Below are positions 27,901 through 39,945 of a stretch of 64,000 bases of DNA, one piece after another. The stretch lies in contig JAUCBJ010004969.1 in NCBI GenBank assembly GCA_032718475.1, positions 1-64,000 on the forward strand. Direction: 5' to 3'. Every line of letters begins with the position of its first letter. Position 1 is the stretch's first letter. Under the pieces are notes generated by a model. It was not told where the DNA came from, ran no database searches, and worked only from the letters and a program-made list of their open reading frames with translations. The stretch is from Nemertoderma westbladi (Eukaryota > Xenacoelomorpha > Nemertodermatida > Nemertodermatidae). The position numbers and the translations under genes are program-made.

Positions 27901-28029
27901 TTATATTCAGATAATGGGACTAACTTCGTGGGTGCGGAGAATGAGTTAGCCGAAGCTCTCGACATCCTGGAGGGAGATGATGTCAGGGCGGTGATGAGGA
28001 AACACCTTATAAGGTGGGAGATAAACTAA
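27901..28029 (+). pseudogene. Pao integrase core scrap
   Basis: A 42-residue fragment starting at the second catalytic Asp: SDNGTNFVGAENELAEAL and on to RKHLIRWEIN, a BEL/Pao integrase block. A piece resembling repeat F (TTGTTGCGCTAGTCCTGTTTTG) lies directly upstream. It is a truncated remnant. Confidence 0.75.
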
Positions 28030-29712
28030 AAACCCATATTAAAATACATTTTGCACAGTACAGATGCAACTGTTGCCGGACCTGGTCCTCCGAAAAGAAG
28101 ACGATGGTTGGTCATCTGGCTTCATGCTACTATGGGGGGACCGTATTTACTTACGTAAATGAGCCAGCCGATTGTCCCTGCGGAATCGCTCACCCTATCA
28201 TCCATTTCAAACCACAAATGCTACAATCGTCTTTTTTCGTGGAAACACAAAACTCCAGCTAACTCCCAGTCATCCCCATCAACTCTACTCCGGAACAAGC
28301 CAGCGGCGGTGGCTCCAATAACAAACCATCAACATCGCGAGATTATAACTCTATTTCCCCAAACAATCCCTTTCAACCTCCCACCAACGGAAGCGCACAC
28401 GGATGACTATTTACATATAACAATGATCTCTCCGAAACATCACTCAACTTTGAACTAACTTTAAACGAAAATTTTTAACATATCCAAGAACATGTTAGTA
28501 ACCATTTACATACTGCTTTGGGGTCTTTAGAGTCTGGCTTACAATTAACTTCATAATGGAACGCGAAACCAGTGAGGGTTTTCAAATTGACTCCTGTTTT
28601 AAATCTAGCGGTAACAATAACCAAATTCTAGATCTGGCGCTGTCAACCATATTGATCAGCTATTAAGTGTGTTTCTCTGCCTCGGCTCGGGTTGGCGCAT
28701 AATAGCTATCGAGCAAATAACTATTGAGATTGCGTGATCCCAACGCAACCCCTATTTAAAGGGTCAAGGCTTTAATAATTCTAAAATATTATTAAATAAA
28801 CAATGTACCGTAAGCATAGACTGCCCGCTGTGGGATTGCTTTAAATACACTGTATTGGCCGCCGCGAATTATAAGAAAATTTATAGAAAAAAAAATAATA
28901 TCAAAAGAATATCAACATATAATCCTTTCTTAAAGATGTTTGATTTTTCCTATTTAAGTTTTCCAGTTAACAGAGTTAGAGTGACTGGTATTCCCCAGTT
29001 TCTGAAAGCAAACCCTTTATACTGTATAAACATTTTATATTAGAGTAATACTGAAGAACTGTCCATTCTAAGTCAACCAGAACCGATGAGGTTGTCTACG
29101 TGTTTTACAACAACCTCCCCTGTATCATAAACTCATCAACTCTCTACAAAAAGGAATATCTATCGCGATTCGGAGATTCTATCGCTTACTTCAGAGTCGC
29201 GGTTTCTACGGACAGGAACCGCATTGCCTCGTGAACCTATAGGGGTGGGTCGGTGACTGTCTGGGAGTGGGAAGCGACCGGTTGGAGGGTCGTAATAATA
29301 TATTTTAATCTTAATAATAAGTATTCAACATCAATTATTTTATAAGTCTTGTCAATGTATACGATTGCTAAAGACTACAGAGCTAACTTTAGGATAATCT
29401 GCTTTATATTTTTAGAATTATTATAATTAATTTTGTTATGTTTATAATGAATTGTATCTTTTGACAAACTAATTGATGGGGGGGGGGGGGGGGGGGGCAA
29501 TCAATATTCTCCCCTCCACAGGTGAAAATCTACACAAATAACAGCTTGTTTACTACTAAAATAAAACTGCATCCTGTTCTATAGGAAAAAAACATTATAG
29601 GGGAAATTTTAGCAAATTGTGTTTATTTTAGCCGATAGACAAGATTACATGTTTACCAAGTTTGGTATAATTTAGTCAGAGATTGAAAGAGTTACGATTT
29701 TAATGAGTTACA
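28030..29712. other. TE debris, mostly non-coding
   Basis: A short frame at 28014-28262 has paired Cys and His (CNCCRTWS...HLASC, CPCGIAH), which might be a decayed zinc-finger part of a retroelement ORF. Nothing else is recognisable. A G run lies at about 29478-29497. Confidence 0.35.
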
Positions 29713-30372
29713 TTATTTTGTTCCTCTAAGACAGACGATTTCTGCAAATGTATCATACAGTCAGCAAGATATTGGAAATAAAAGTAAATTGAAATTGTGC
29801 AATTATACTTCTAAACCTTTATGAACTGAATAAAATTAACTGGAGTAGAGCAATTATATTTGACACCTTTATGAACTGAGTAAAAAAGTACCTTGAATTA
29901 CTGCAATTATACTTGCTTGAGTAAAGCAATTATATTTGGCAACTTTATGAACTGAGTAAAAAAGTAACTTGAATTACTGCAATTATACTTAATACCTTTA
30001 TGAAATGTGTAAAAGTAACTGAAAGTAAAGCAATTATACTTGATACCTATATGAACTGAATTCGTATAATTGTATTGCATTTATTATATGTATATATGTG
30101 AAAATGATTGCACAAATATTTTAAGGTATGAATATGATTTTAATTTAATTATAATTGAATATTTGCATAGTAAATTTAAGTAATTAAGTGAAGGAAGGCC
30201 TGTGTGTAAGAATGACATTAAAAAAGTGGCACAGTGGAATAAGAGTAACATCAGTACAGTATGTGAGGTGTGAAAGTACTAGGAGCGCTTATAAAATTAA
30301 AATTGAACTACAAGATACGAGTTGTTTCATGCCAGTAACTACTGGGTAGAACTGAGTTATGAGTTCACAAAA

Positions 30373-30900
30373 AAAAAAAAAATTCAAATTCAGAAGTGCC
30401 GAAATGACCTTCATAAGGCGCAGAAAGAGTCCCGACTCAAACAGACTACAGCGGCCAAGAATGCAGTTAAAGCTGCATCTAGGTCCCTGAACAGGCAGTA
30501 CTCTGTTAATCTACAGGAGCTAATAAACCAACAGGTTGATGCCATCAATGATGCTGACGACAGCAGGCAATCATCCCAGGCATGGAAATCGATCAATCTG
30601 CTTACTGGGCGGAAAAGCCAACCAACCACCAAGGTTAAGGCTGAATCACCAGCCGATCGCCTCAATGGTTGGAAAGCCCACTTTGAAAAGCTCCTCAATA
30701 ATGACAGGGTATTTCCTGATAACTTTATAGAAGTAAAAGTATCTGAGTCTGTACTCCCAGATATTCCCATTGGCGATATCTCCTTTGCAGAAGTGAAGGC
30801 TGCTGCAAAGAGCATTAAGACCAATCGTGCCAGTGGAGTAGATGGTGTTCCCCCTGAGGTCTTTAAAATACGTTATAAGTACGAAATAAATACGAAATAA
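30373..30900 (+). pseudogene. LINE pol, pre-RT segment
   Basis: This frame covers the region between endonuclease and RT: Lys/Gln-rich helices, SWKSINLLTGRK-type motif, ADRLNGWKAHFEKLLN and TNRASGVDGVPPEVFK, which is the usual lead-in to the RT palm. It then ends at a stop created next to an 11-base tandem duplication (TACGAAATAAA at 30880-30900), and the RT continues in another frame. Confidence 0.75.
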
Positions 30901-30932
30901 GTTTAAAGCTCATCTATCCCATCATAGTAGAC

Positions 30933-32345
30933 ATGTACCGTACAACAAGAGTCCCACAAGAAATGAAAACAAATAAGTTGGTGCCAGTTCCCAAGAAGGG
31001 CAACCTAACACTCTATGGTTCTTTTCGGGGAATCTCATTGATCTCGATTGCTGCAAAACTATACAATAGAATTCTATTAAATCGCATCAGGGATCCCATT
31101 GAGAGACTGCTACGTGGAAATCAGAATGGGTTCCGTAAAGGTCGTGGGACCATGGAGCCCATTTTGGCACTTAGAAGGATAATTGAAGAGTTATCAAAAA
31201 AGAAAGACAGGCATCTGGCTGTTATCTTTGTTGACTTCTTCAAGGCCTTTGATTCAGTCTCTCGCTCACGTATGTTCAGCATACTTTCATTATATGGGAT
31301 TCCTGATGAAATTATTGCAGCAATCAGATCAGTATACGATGGTTCGACAACATTTGTGTCTACTGTTGATGGTGACACAGAACCATTTGAAGTGTTATGG
31401 GGCGTCCTCCAAGGAGACACACTTGCACCATTCTTGTTCATTATTGTGGTTGACTATGTTCTACGCATGTCCTTAGATCATCATAATGATGATGGGGTGA
31501 TGATAACTCCACCTACTGGCTCCAGAAGTCGAGGAAATCCTGCCAAGTACCTAACTGATCTAGACTTTGCTGATGACTTAGGAGTACTCTCAGAATCATT
31601 AGAGGGAGCCCAGCGGCTCCTCAGCTCATTAGAACATGCTGCTTCTAGTGTTGGTCTTTTTATTAACTCCAGAAAGACCAAAATTCTGACAGTTAACTTT
31701 GAAAGTCCTCAGCAAGTCTCTGATCGGATGAGCATAAGCTCAAAGGATGGTATGCTTGAGCATGTGGACGACTTCTGTTACCTGGGATCATGGATCCGGA
31801 AGTCAGGTGAGGACCTTCGAATACGTAAGGGAAAGGCATGGGCAGCCGTGAATAGGCTTTCCAGGATTTGGAAGTCACCTAGAATTAATCGGAAACTTAA
31901 GGTCCGATTATTTAGAGCAGCAGTAGTTCCAGTACTCCTCTACGGGAGTCCATGCTGGGCTCTAACTGCTGAGGACACCAAATCTCTGGATGGCTCATTC
32001 ACAAGAATGCTACGCCGGGTACATTGTGTCAAGTACAATGCACACATCTCCAACCAGACACTATATAACATTGGAGGTGTCTCATTGGTTCCCCCAAGCT
32101 TGACACTAGAACAAAATCGCCTCCGCTTTGCAGGACATTGCTTTCGCCGTGAGGACCAGCCAGTGCATAATCTTGTACTTTGGCAGCCTCATGGAGTGAA
32201 TAAGCATGGTGGACAGCCCATGACTTTCTTGAGACGCATCTTAAAGGACACTGGCCTTAAAGATGCGGATGATCTAGCAAATGTCATGGGTGATAGGGAG
32301 TTGTGGCGGTGCAATTTTGTTGACAAGCCGGCACAGCATTCTTAA
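30933..32345 (+). pseudogene. LINE reverse transcriptase
   Basis: 470 residues. RT motifs in order: FRGISLISIAAKLYNRILLN, QNGFRKGRGT, AVIFVDFFKAFDSV (first Asp), VLQGDTLAPFLF and LDFADDLGVL (FADD active site), then the thumb and the tail LRFAGHCFRRED...VLWQPHG. The active-site residues are present. The 3' portion is open to its natural stop, but the 5' part is out of frame and the endonuclease is missing, so this copy cannot move itself. It looks RTE-like or a related non-LTR clade; the clade was not determined. Confidence 0.85.
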
Positions 32346-34097
32346 AAATGCAGCTGCAATGCAGCATGCCGATCCTAGTAGTATGAGTTCACAACCCAAA
32401 GAGACTTAAATGAATGTGTGAAGTACCGGTACATAATTTAGATAAAAAGGTCAAAGTATCAATAGGAACCAGCGGCCAAACCAAGGGGGTATCATGTGGT
32501 TGTGCAATATATCAGTTTTTACTTTACTTTACTTGCCGTTTTTTCTTACTGTTTTTTACTACCGTTTCTTTTTCTTCAATACCAGTTTTTAATTGCCTTT
32601 TTTTTCGTATTGGTTTTTATTTCCATTTTTTTTAAATAATTCCTGGACTATCGCTAAGCAGCTGAAGTGCTGCTCCGATTCGCCTCAGATTATAAAAACA
32701 TTATTTAATCTCTTGATTGATATAATTATATATATAGATTTTGTAGGTACTGCAGTAGCAGAACCAGTACTGTGGCAATCCACATTTAGCGGCAGTAGTG
32801 TTGTGAAACTGGGATGAGAGTATCTGAAATACAGTAGGAGGTAGCTGTGAGACACGGCCAACTGTTAGTATTACTATTGTAGTATTAATTCGTATAGTAC
32901 TATTGCTGCAGTAATATTACTACAGCTAGCATTACTTGCAATTTAGCTATACTATATATATAAGTATTAGTATATAGTACTATAGCTATAGTACTGTAGC
33001 TATGTTAAATCATGGAAACTGGGCTTTAGATTAGATAAATTAATTATTATGATTAATTAATAATTAGATTAGATTAATTTAAAGTACCACAAGAGTCACA
33101 AGACCACGGTGGGTGCTCTGGGTGGTTGGGTGCTTTCCAGTGCACAATTCCACTGCTTCCAAACCACATAACTGGTGGCTTAACAGCCTAAGTACTGGCC
33201 TACTATGTACTGAACTGATATACAGTACTTTGTAAACATAGGCCTGTCTACCTGTCACATAGGCCTGTATAGTAAAATTCTGAGAATATATGATCAGGTG
33301 ATATAAACTGATTATTAATTCGAATTTGATTAGGCCTAATTCACTGCATTCTGGTGTTACCACAGGACCAAGTTTGTGTGCTACCCACCACTCCCAAATA
33401 GACAATTGACAAACTTTCATAGAGTTGCCTCAAAGAAAGGTCCTTGACACAATCAAAGGTGCAAAGTTCATCGCGACATTGAAAAAGTGCTGTAGGCCAA
33501 TCCGAGCTAGAGGTACCACCAGCGGTACAGGTACATTTCGCCATAATCAAGTACCGGCTGACCGGTAATCCAGAATTATAATACAGTAATATCGGAATAT
33601 GAAAATCAGTCTAAAAACACTGACTGTGTACTGCTGTATGCTACTGCTACGCTACACACTCTGATACTAGGACTATAATAATACAGTATCGGTACCGGCT
33701 GACCGGTAATACCTAATAGCAGTATAGCCTACCTGTAGCAATAGCAGTTGCAGTATAGTGCCTGTCAGCCTGTAGGCTTGTGTTTGTTGAGCTGATTGCA
33801 AGAGTCCCCATATGTGATAGAGCCTGTCACTTCTATGCTATATCAGTTCAGTACATGGTAGGCCAATACTTAGGCTGTTAGGCCACCAGTATTGGTTCTG
33901 AAGTTTGGAAGCAGTGGAATTGTGGTTTGGAAGCAGTGGAATTGTGCACTGGAAGGCACCCAACCACCCAGACCACTCACCGTGGTCTGGTGGTACTTTA
34001 AATTAATCTAATCTAATTATTAATTAATCATAATAATTAATTTATCTAATCTAAAGCCCGGTTTCCATGGTTTAACATACTGTAGCTACTGTACTAA

Positions 34098-34483
34098 GGG
34101 GCCGTCCAAGTATGACGTCTGCACTTTTCCCCAAAATGTTGACCCCCTCCCTCCCCTAAATCAGATGTCATCAGATAGGCGTTGACCACCCCCCCCCCCC
34201 CTCCCCTAAATCAGATTAAAAAAAATTTCGCGTCCTAATCACTGAAACATGGTGACTGGTAACTGAAACAGAAGGTCGTGCTACGGGCCTTCGGGGGCTT
34301 CGAACAATTAAAATAGGCAAGCTATTTACTCTTCTGCTATATCTCTTCTAGCACCTATAAATGAACATGCTGACGTCAGATTTTGGCTGACCCCCTCCCC
34401 TCCCCTCATCAGCACGTCATCAGATTTTCCCAACCCCCCCCCCCCCCCCCCCCAAAGTGCTGACGTCATACTTGGACGGGCCC
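34098..34483. mobile_element. 386-bp MITE, PIF/Harbinger-like
   Basis: Ends GGGGCCGTCCAAGTATGACG and, reversed, GGGCCCGTCCAAGTATGACG, flanked by TAA on both sides (34095-34097 and 34484-34486). The TAA duplication and GGG ends fit PIF/Harbinger. The interior has C runs and no ORF. The matching left-arm sequence lacks it, which confirms insertion. Confidence 0.7.
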
Positions 34484-34523
34484 TAAGCTATATTACTATA
34501 TACTAATACTAATATATATTATA

Positions 34524-35518
34524 CAGTCCCGCTCACCAACAGAGTGCCATCGGATCCGATCGGATCCAACACACTCCGACAGCTTCAAACAAGCACAATG
34601 CTAACCTACGGGGATTTAGTACTGTTTGATTCTGTTGGAGAAAATATTTCCAACAAGTTTAGTCTGTTGGAGCCCATCTGAATCTGTCTGAAATCCGTCT
34701 GAAAGTGTTTGAAATTTCTGTTGGATGTTGTTGGAAGCTATCTGAAGTTGTCTGAAGCTGTTTGAAATTGTCTGAAACTGTTGGAAGTTGTCTGAAGATG
34801 TTTGACGCCATCGGAATTTGTTGGAATTTGCCAATGCCTTACAAAAGCGTAGTTCATTAACAAAATGTCAATCACTTTTACTCTCAATTTGAAGTGATTG
34901 TGAGGGTGTGCTATTGTCAATTATAAACCGAAACAAAGATTTGTTTCATTTAACAATTTTTATTTACATAATTATGTCGTTAATTATATCAATTAATTAA
35001 CTAGAATGCATAAACGAATTCCCCATTTCCCATTCCCCATTCATTTCAATGGTAGCCAACTTGTCTTTCTTGTATTGGGGGTAGACCACTGGTTAGCTTT
35101 CTGCTATTGTGTTATTCAAAGATAGCGGCAGGAATAAAGAGAAATACCGACCTCACTAATGGGCTGTTCCTTCAGGTCAGCTTAAGTTACAGTGTGAATG
35201 TTCAAGGGCGCCGCCAGTGGCCAGTCCACTCTGTCGTTATTGTGGCTTTATGAATGGAGTTCCTTTAGTAGTTTCAAAAGCTTTCATTCTATCTGCGCGC
35301 AAGAAGATGGGAGTTGAGTTGGGGTTGAGTGTGGGTGGAGTGATTGACAGGTTGTTGGAAGTTGTCTGATTCTGTTTGAAACTGTCTGAATCTGTTTGAA
35401 ACTGTCTGAATCTGTTTGAAGTTGTTGGACTGTTGGAGTTTGTCTGAAAGTGTTTGAAGCTGTTGGATCAGATCGGTTCAGATCGGATCCGATGGCACTC
35501 TGTTGGTGAGCTGGACTG
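34524..35518. mobile_element. 995-bp TIR element flanked by TA
   Basis: Both ends read CAGTCC(C/A)GCTCACCAACAG inward for over 35 bases with few mismatches, and TA lies on each side. Sub-terminal blocks are made of short TGTCTGAA/TGTTTGAA repeats in inverted orientation. No transposase is present. The TA target suggests Tc1/mariner-type mobilisation. The left arm shows the empty site after GCAATTTAGC. Confidence 0.75.
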
Positions 35519-36547
35519 TAGCTAAATTGCAAGTACTGCTAGCTGTAGTAATACTACATCAGCAATAGTACTATACTAATTAATACTACAATAGTAATAC
35601 TAACAGTTGGCCGTGTCTCACAGCTACCTCCTACTGTATTTCAGATACTCTCATCCCGGTTTCACAACACTACTGCCACTAAATGTGGAATGCCACAGTA
35701 CTGGTTCTGCTACTGCAGTACCTACAAAATATATATATATAATTATATCAATCAAGAGATTAAATAATATTTTTATAATCTGAGGCGAATCGGAGCAGCA
35801 CTTAAGCTGCTTAGCGATAGTCCAGGCATTATTAAAAAAAAATGGAAAGAAAAACCAATACGAAAAAAAAGGCAATTAAAAACTGGTATTGAAGAAAAAG
35901 ATAGGGTAGTAAAAAACCGCAAGAAAAAGGCAAGTAAATCATGGTAATTAAAAAGGAAAGTCAAAACTTTTATAGGCAATAAAGTAAAAATGAATAGTAA
36001 AAACCAGGTAAAAAAAGGCATTTAAAAACTGGTGATAAAATAAGAATGTAAAAACTAATAATAAAGAAATGGGAAGAAAACCAGTAAGAAAAAACGGCAA
36101 GTAAAGTCTGGTAGGCCTAATAGAAAATTAAAGTAAAAACTGGAAATTTGTAATAGAAAAGGAAAGTAAAAACTGATAGATTGCTCAACCACTGATACCT
36201 CCTTGGTTTGGCCGCTGGTTCCTATTGCTACTTCGATCTTTCTATCTAAACCATGTATGTACCTGTACTTCACACATTCATTTAAGTCTCTTTGGGTTGT
36301 GAACTCATAACTCAGTTCTACCCGGTAGTTACTGGTATGATTTCTTGTAGTTCAATTTTAATTTTAATAGCGCTCATAGTACTTTCACACCTCACATACT
36401 GTACTGATGTTACTCTTATTCCACTGTGCCACTGTTTTAGTAGCATTCTTACAGGTAGGCCTTCATTAACTTAATTAGTTAAATTTACTGTGCAAATTTT
36501 CAATTATAATTAAATTAAAATCGTATTCATACCTTAAAATAATTGTG

Positions 36548-36860
36548 CTGTGTAGCGCGGCGAGATCTCCAGCGGCATCCCGGAGTTCATTATGCCGCTG
36601 GATTACCAGCCCCCCCCCCCCCCCCCTTCTTGCAGTTGAGGCCGTGGTTTAGGTCGAAGTCTGAACCACAGCCGTCACAGCGACTTGGGACCCCCACCAG
36701 TGGCCTACCGTATGATGGCTAGCGCGTCCCTGAATTCCTGTGGAGACAGGTCAAACTGGTGTTCCGCCAATGGGACTGACGAAACCCATCCGCCTGTCTT
36801 CATCTCGGTCAGTGTATGGGCGGTATCGCCACCCTCGACGGCCGCACCCACGCCCACCAC
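36548..36860 (-). pseudogene. LINE C-terminal fragment interrupted by a poly-G run
   Basis: Reverse strand: GGWVSSVPLAEHQFDLSPQE, then (after a slip) [20 protein letters not shown] and [10 protein letters not shown], a C-x2-C-x7-H-x4-C zinc motif found after RT in a common LINE group (family knowledge). The two Gly codons have grown into a G run of about 17 (C on the plus strand, 36611-36627). After it [20 protein letters not shown] follows. The upstream part continues past the inserted element, at 39738. Confidence 0.7.
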
Positions 36861-36884
36861 CCCTATTGAAAAGTTTTATTTTCT

Positions 36885-37095
36885 GCGCCGAACGCGGCGC
36901 CGGGTGCCTAAAATCCTGCGCCGGCTCCGAGCAAAACCACGCCGGGTGCAAAAAATCCTGCGCCGGCTCTGTGCAAAACCACGCCGGGTGCAAAAGATCC
37001 TGCGCCGGCTCTGTGCAAACCCACGCCCATGCCAGGTGCAAAAATCCTGCGCCGGCTCTGTGCAATGCAAAACGCTGCGCCGGGTGAAAAATCTT
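36885..37095. repeat. 42-bp GC-rich sub-terminal repeat (left end)
   Basis: About five copies of a unit containing CCACGCCGGGTGCAAAA and CCTGCGCCGGCTCTGTG, inside the left end of the 2.87-kb element. Because 42 is a multiple of three, long spurious frames exist on both strands. Confidence 0.8.
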
Positions 37096-37099
37096 CCAC

Positions 37100-38264
37100 C
37101 GGCTCTTCAAAGCTGCACCGGGCTGACTGGTATAAAACATAAAATCTGCCTGTTATACTGTACAGTACCTGTAGTTTATTCGGTTATCTATAATACTGCA
37201 GCTGCACTAATCCGAGTTGTTACTTAAACGAACGAAAGTTGTGGGTGGGTGAAATGAAAATAAGGACACAGAGACGGAAAACCTTAAAGACAAATGCAAC
37301 AAGTACAGTAGGTACGTTGTTTTATTCCAAAAGTGTAAAAATACGAAACAACTACTTAAGAAACACTGCATGTAAATTTTTGTTGTCAAGTAAAGTGTAC
37401 ATTTTTTGAAATTACTCAAATGTTACAATATGAATTATAGACAGAATATTAAAGACTACCGGTACTTCAGTAGGCCTAGTCCTTGTATTTATGTACTACG
37501 TTCTACTTTACTAGGCCTACATACTACGTACTGTGGTCCAGTATACGTCTATGCTACAGATACGGTATGTCTGAATGAATAATGACTAGCTGTATGTTAT
37601 GTTATGTTATTAATATCGCCAGAATAACAATAAAATATTAATTTTTGCACATGTACGTACACGTACAGTAGATTAAAATAAAATGAACACATAGGTATCT
37701 GCAAAGTACGCTAATAAGCGTATGTATGATTTTAAGAAAAATACGGATAATGGTATTCAGGTAAAATTAGTAAAATATTTAAAATTATAGTATATTTACA
37801 GTACTTACAGTTGGTGCATAATAATTATTAAAAAAAAATGAAATTACAGTAAAATTAAATTAAAAAACGGCAAAGCATACTTACAGTAGGTTCAAGGGCT
37901 TCAACAACATACAGTACTAAAGCAAACATATTAATAAGGACAAGTTTACAATACTCTATAGGATACAACACAACAATACGTAGTTATACGTAACATAAAT
38001 TTGGTACCGTAGGTAGTACCGTATGTCGCATAAGTAAAATATTACTGCTGAAATAAAACGCGCAAAGTAAAGTAACTACAAAAGGTAGGACAACAATTAA
38101 ACATAAAAAAACACTATTTTAAAATTTAACAAAAAAAAATGTTTTTTGAGATTGAAAAAATGAAAATAATAGGTACTGTAGCTAGATTTTAATAAAAATA
38201 TCGTTGTATCCGAAAGATATCGCTTTCGCTACTGCCACTTGGCGCACAGGAGTATCACTATATA
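37100..38264. other. AT-rich interior of the TIR element
   Basis: No ORF with a recognisable motif and no repeat beyond simple AT tracts. Confidence 0.45.
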
Positions 38265-38880
38265 TTAATTTTAATGGACATTTCGCAGTCTAGTCTATTT
38301 TTGAATATGCTCAATCATGGAGTACCAAGGGTATTACGTGCATTAACAACACTTTCCGGTAATGGTAAAGGATTCCAAATGTTTACAACGCTGTCTGCAA
38401 AGTTGTTGCGTGTTAACATTGGTGGAGTTAGGAACGAAACTGGAAGAAATTACTTCGCTCAATTTTGTCAATCCCGTTGATAAACTTGTATGTTGTTATA
38501 AGGTCGGCTAGTACACGGCGATATATTAATGTCGGTAGTTTGAGTGCAAGTAGTCGGTTTTCATATGACAACTCATCCAGCGATAGTACAACTGTACAAG
38601 GCGAGTGACCACACGGTGTTGTACTTGTTCAAGACGTTCAATATTTATCATGTCGGAGGAATGGCGAACAAACATCTGTGTCGTATTCAAGAAGAGGCCG
38701 ACCACGAGCTTCCAAATATGTAAAAGTTCTTCGTATTAAATGTACGACTCGCATGGCGCGGGCTGGAGTCTTTGTGCAGTGAGCTGTGATGCTGTGAACT
38801 GGTGAAGGACAAGTCTGGTGTAAATGTAATTCCAAAATCACGTTCCTCGGTCAGTCGGTTGCCGATACAAGTGTCCATCC
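38265..38880 (-). pseudogene. Decayed LINE RT C-terminus (CR1/Jockey type)
   Basis: Three short frames on the reverse strand line up with the usual end of such RTs: an ERDFGITFTPDLSFTSSQH block, ARAMRVVHLIRRTF and PLLEYDTDVCSPFL, then LSYENRLLALKLPTLIYRRV, and finally FADSVVNIWNPLPLPESVVN with FKNRL. Several frameshifts separate them. It is a dead fragment carried inside the 2.87-kb element. Confidence 0.7.
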
Positions 38881-39439
38881 ATTCATTGTGTAAAGGTTGC
38901 TTGGGGATTTCTAGAACCTAGATGCATGCATGACCTTGCACTTGGAGTCATTGAACTGCAATTTCCAATGGTTACACATGTGTGTCGGTAATAAATTGTT
39001 TCATTATCAATAGTGCCATAGTATAAGTCGTTTTGTTTTATTCACTGTTCAACTTCATTCTGTCTGCCCGTTTTATTATATGTGCAGTTTTATTTATACG
39101 CGTCTATGACAGCGGTGTCTCCATCCAAATAATATAATATAAATATAGCTTATACAATACAGCAATATTATGTAAATAAATAAACTGACTATGACCAATA
39201 GCAATAATGACTGATCAGCTGATAGCTGGTACTGTGATAGCCTACCTGCCTACTGCATAACAGCATAACTGCATAAGGTAAAATACGTAAATAAATGACC
39301 AGTTGCAGTCAGCCAGTGCTGCAGTGTGAGTTTCTTTTCTGCCTCCTGCATGGCCAGTTGTTATGTGTTGCTGTGCTGTTGGTCTGATGAACGCATGTCT
39401 GCTGTCTCAGTCTCACTGTCTGCCTGGTGCTAGGTTCGG

Positions 39440-39715
39440 CTGATTTCTGCGCCAGGCAAATATGTACGCCGGGTGTGCTGGGCTGATTCCTGCTCCGGCG
39501 CCGGGTCAATTTCTGCAGCGTCGACGCCGGGAATATTTCGACGCCTGCTGCGCCGAGCGCAGCATCTCTACCATTGCCAGTTCTCCGCCGGCTACGCCGG
39601 CGTAGCACATCTCTGCGCCGGCCAGTCCGGCTCATTGCCCGGCGTAGCACATTTCTGCGCCAGCTCCCGGCGCAAGTTCTAGTGCTGCGCCGAACGTGCT
39701 CGGCGTACATGTAAA
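39440..39715. repeat. GC-rich sub-terminal repeat (right end)
   Basis: Repeated GCGCCGGC/TGCGCCG motifs related to those at the left end, lying just inside the right terminal repeat. Confidence 0.7.
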
Positions 39716-39737
39716 ACTTTTCAATAGGGCCCACCAC

Positions 39738-39945
39738 CTCGTCGTGGGAGAGTACTCATAATATTAATAATAGGATTACGGCCGTTGATGTGTATTCGGT
39801 CCATGTTTCTAGGTATGCTTAATAATCAATTTGGTGCACACCACTTGTGTTTGTTTTTTTAAATAGCCCATTTAGAGGAAAAGCAGCAGGTTAATGAGGC
39901 TGGCTTTTCTAACCAAAACAATAAACGATCACTTTTCCATTCAAA
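39738..39945. other. Short LINE remainder and junction
   Basis: The first 20-30 bases continue the LINE reading (reverse strand, SHDEVVGVG across the junction). After that nothing is recognised until the fold-back arm resumes near 39945. Confidence 0.45.

Larger units (their letters stand above)
30371..32381 (+). mobile_element. LINE inserted in left arm, 13-bp target duplication
   Basis: TATGAGTTCACAA occurs at 30358-30370 and 32382-32394, flanking the insertion. Both other arms keep the uninterrupted site (36297-36309 and 41881-41893 on the reverse strand). The element is 5' truncated, with no endonuclease. An A-run lies at its 5' junction instead of a 3' poly(A), and its 3' end is GATCCTAGTAG. 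Confidence 0.85.
36861..39729. mobile_element. 2.87-kb TIR transposon with 8-bp target duplication
   Basis: It begins CCCTATTGAAAAGTTTTA and ends with the exact reverse complement. CCCACCAC lies directly outside at both ends (36853-36860 and 39730-39737), and the split LINE fragment resumes beyond. Next to each end are GC-rich GCGCCGGC repeats. The 8-bp duplication suggests the hAT or P type, but no transposase is visible. The interior contains a decayed LINE RT (38265-38880). Confidence 0.75.

Noticed and set aside
30411-30824. Minus-strand 137-residue ORF
   Set aside because: It is the shadow of the LINE frame on the plus strand, which has RT lead-in motifs.
36751-37140. Arg/Cys/Ala-rich ORFs on both strands
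   Set aside because: They come from the 42-bp GC-rich repeat and have no domain.
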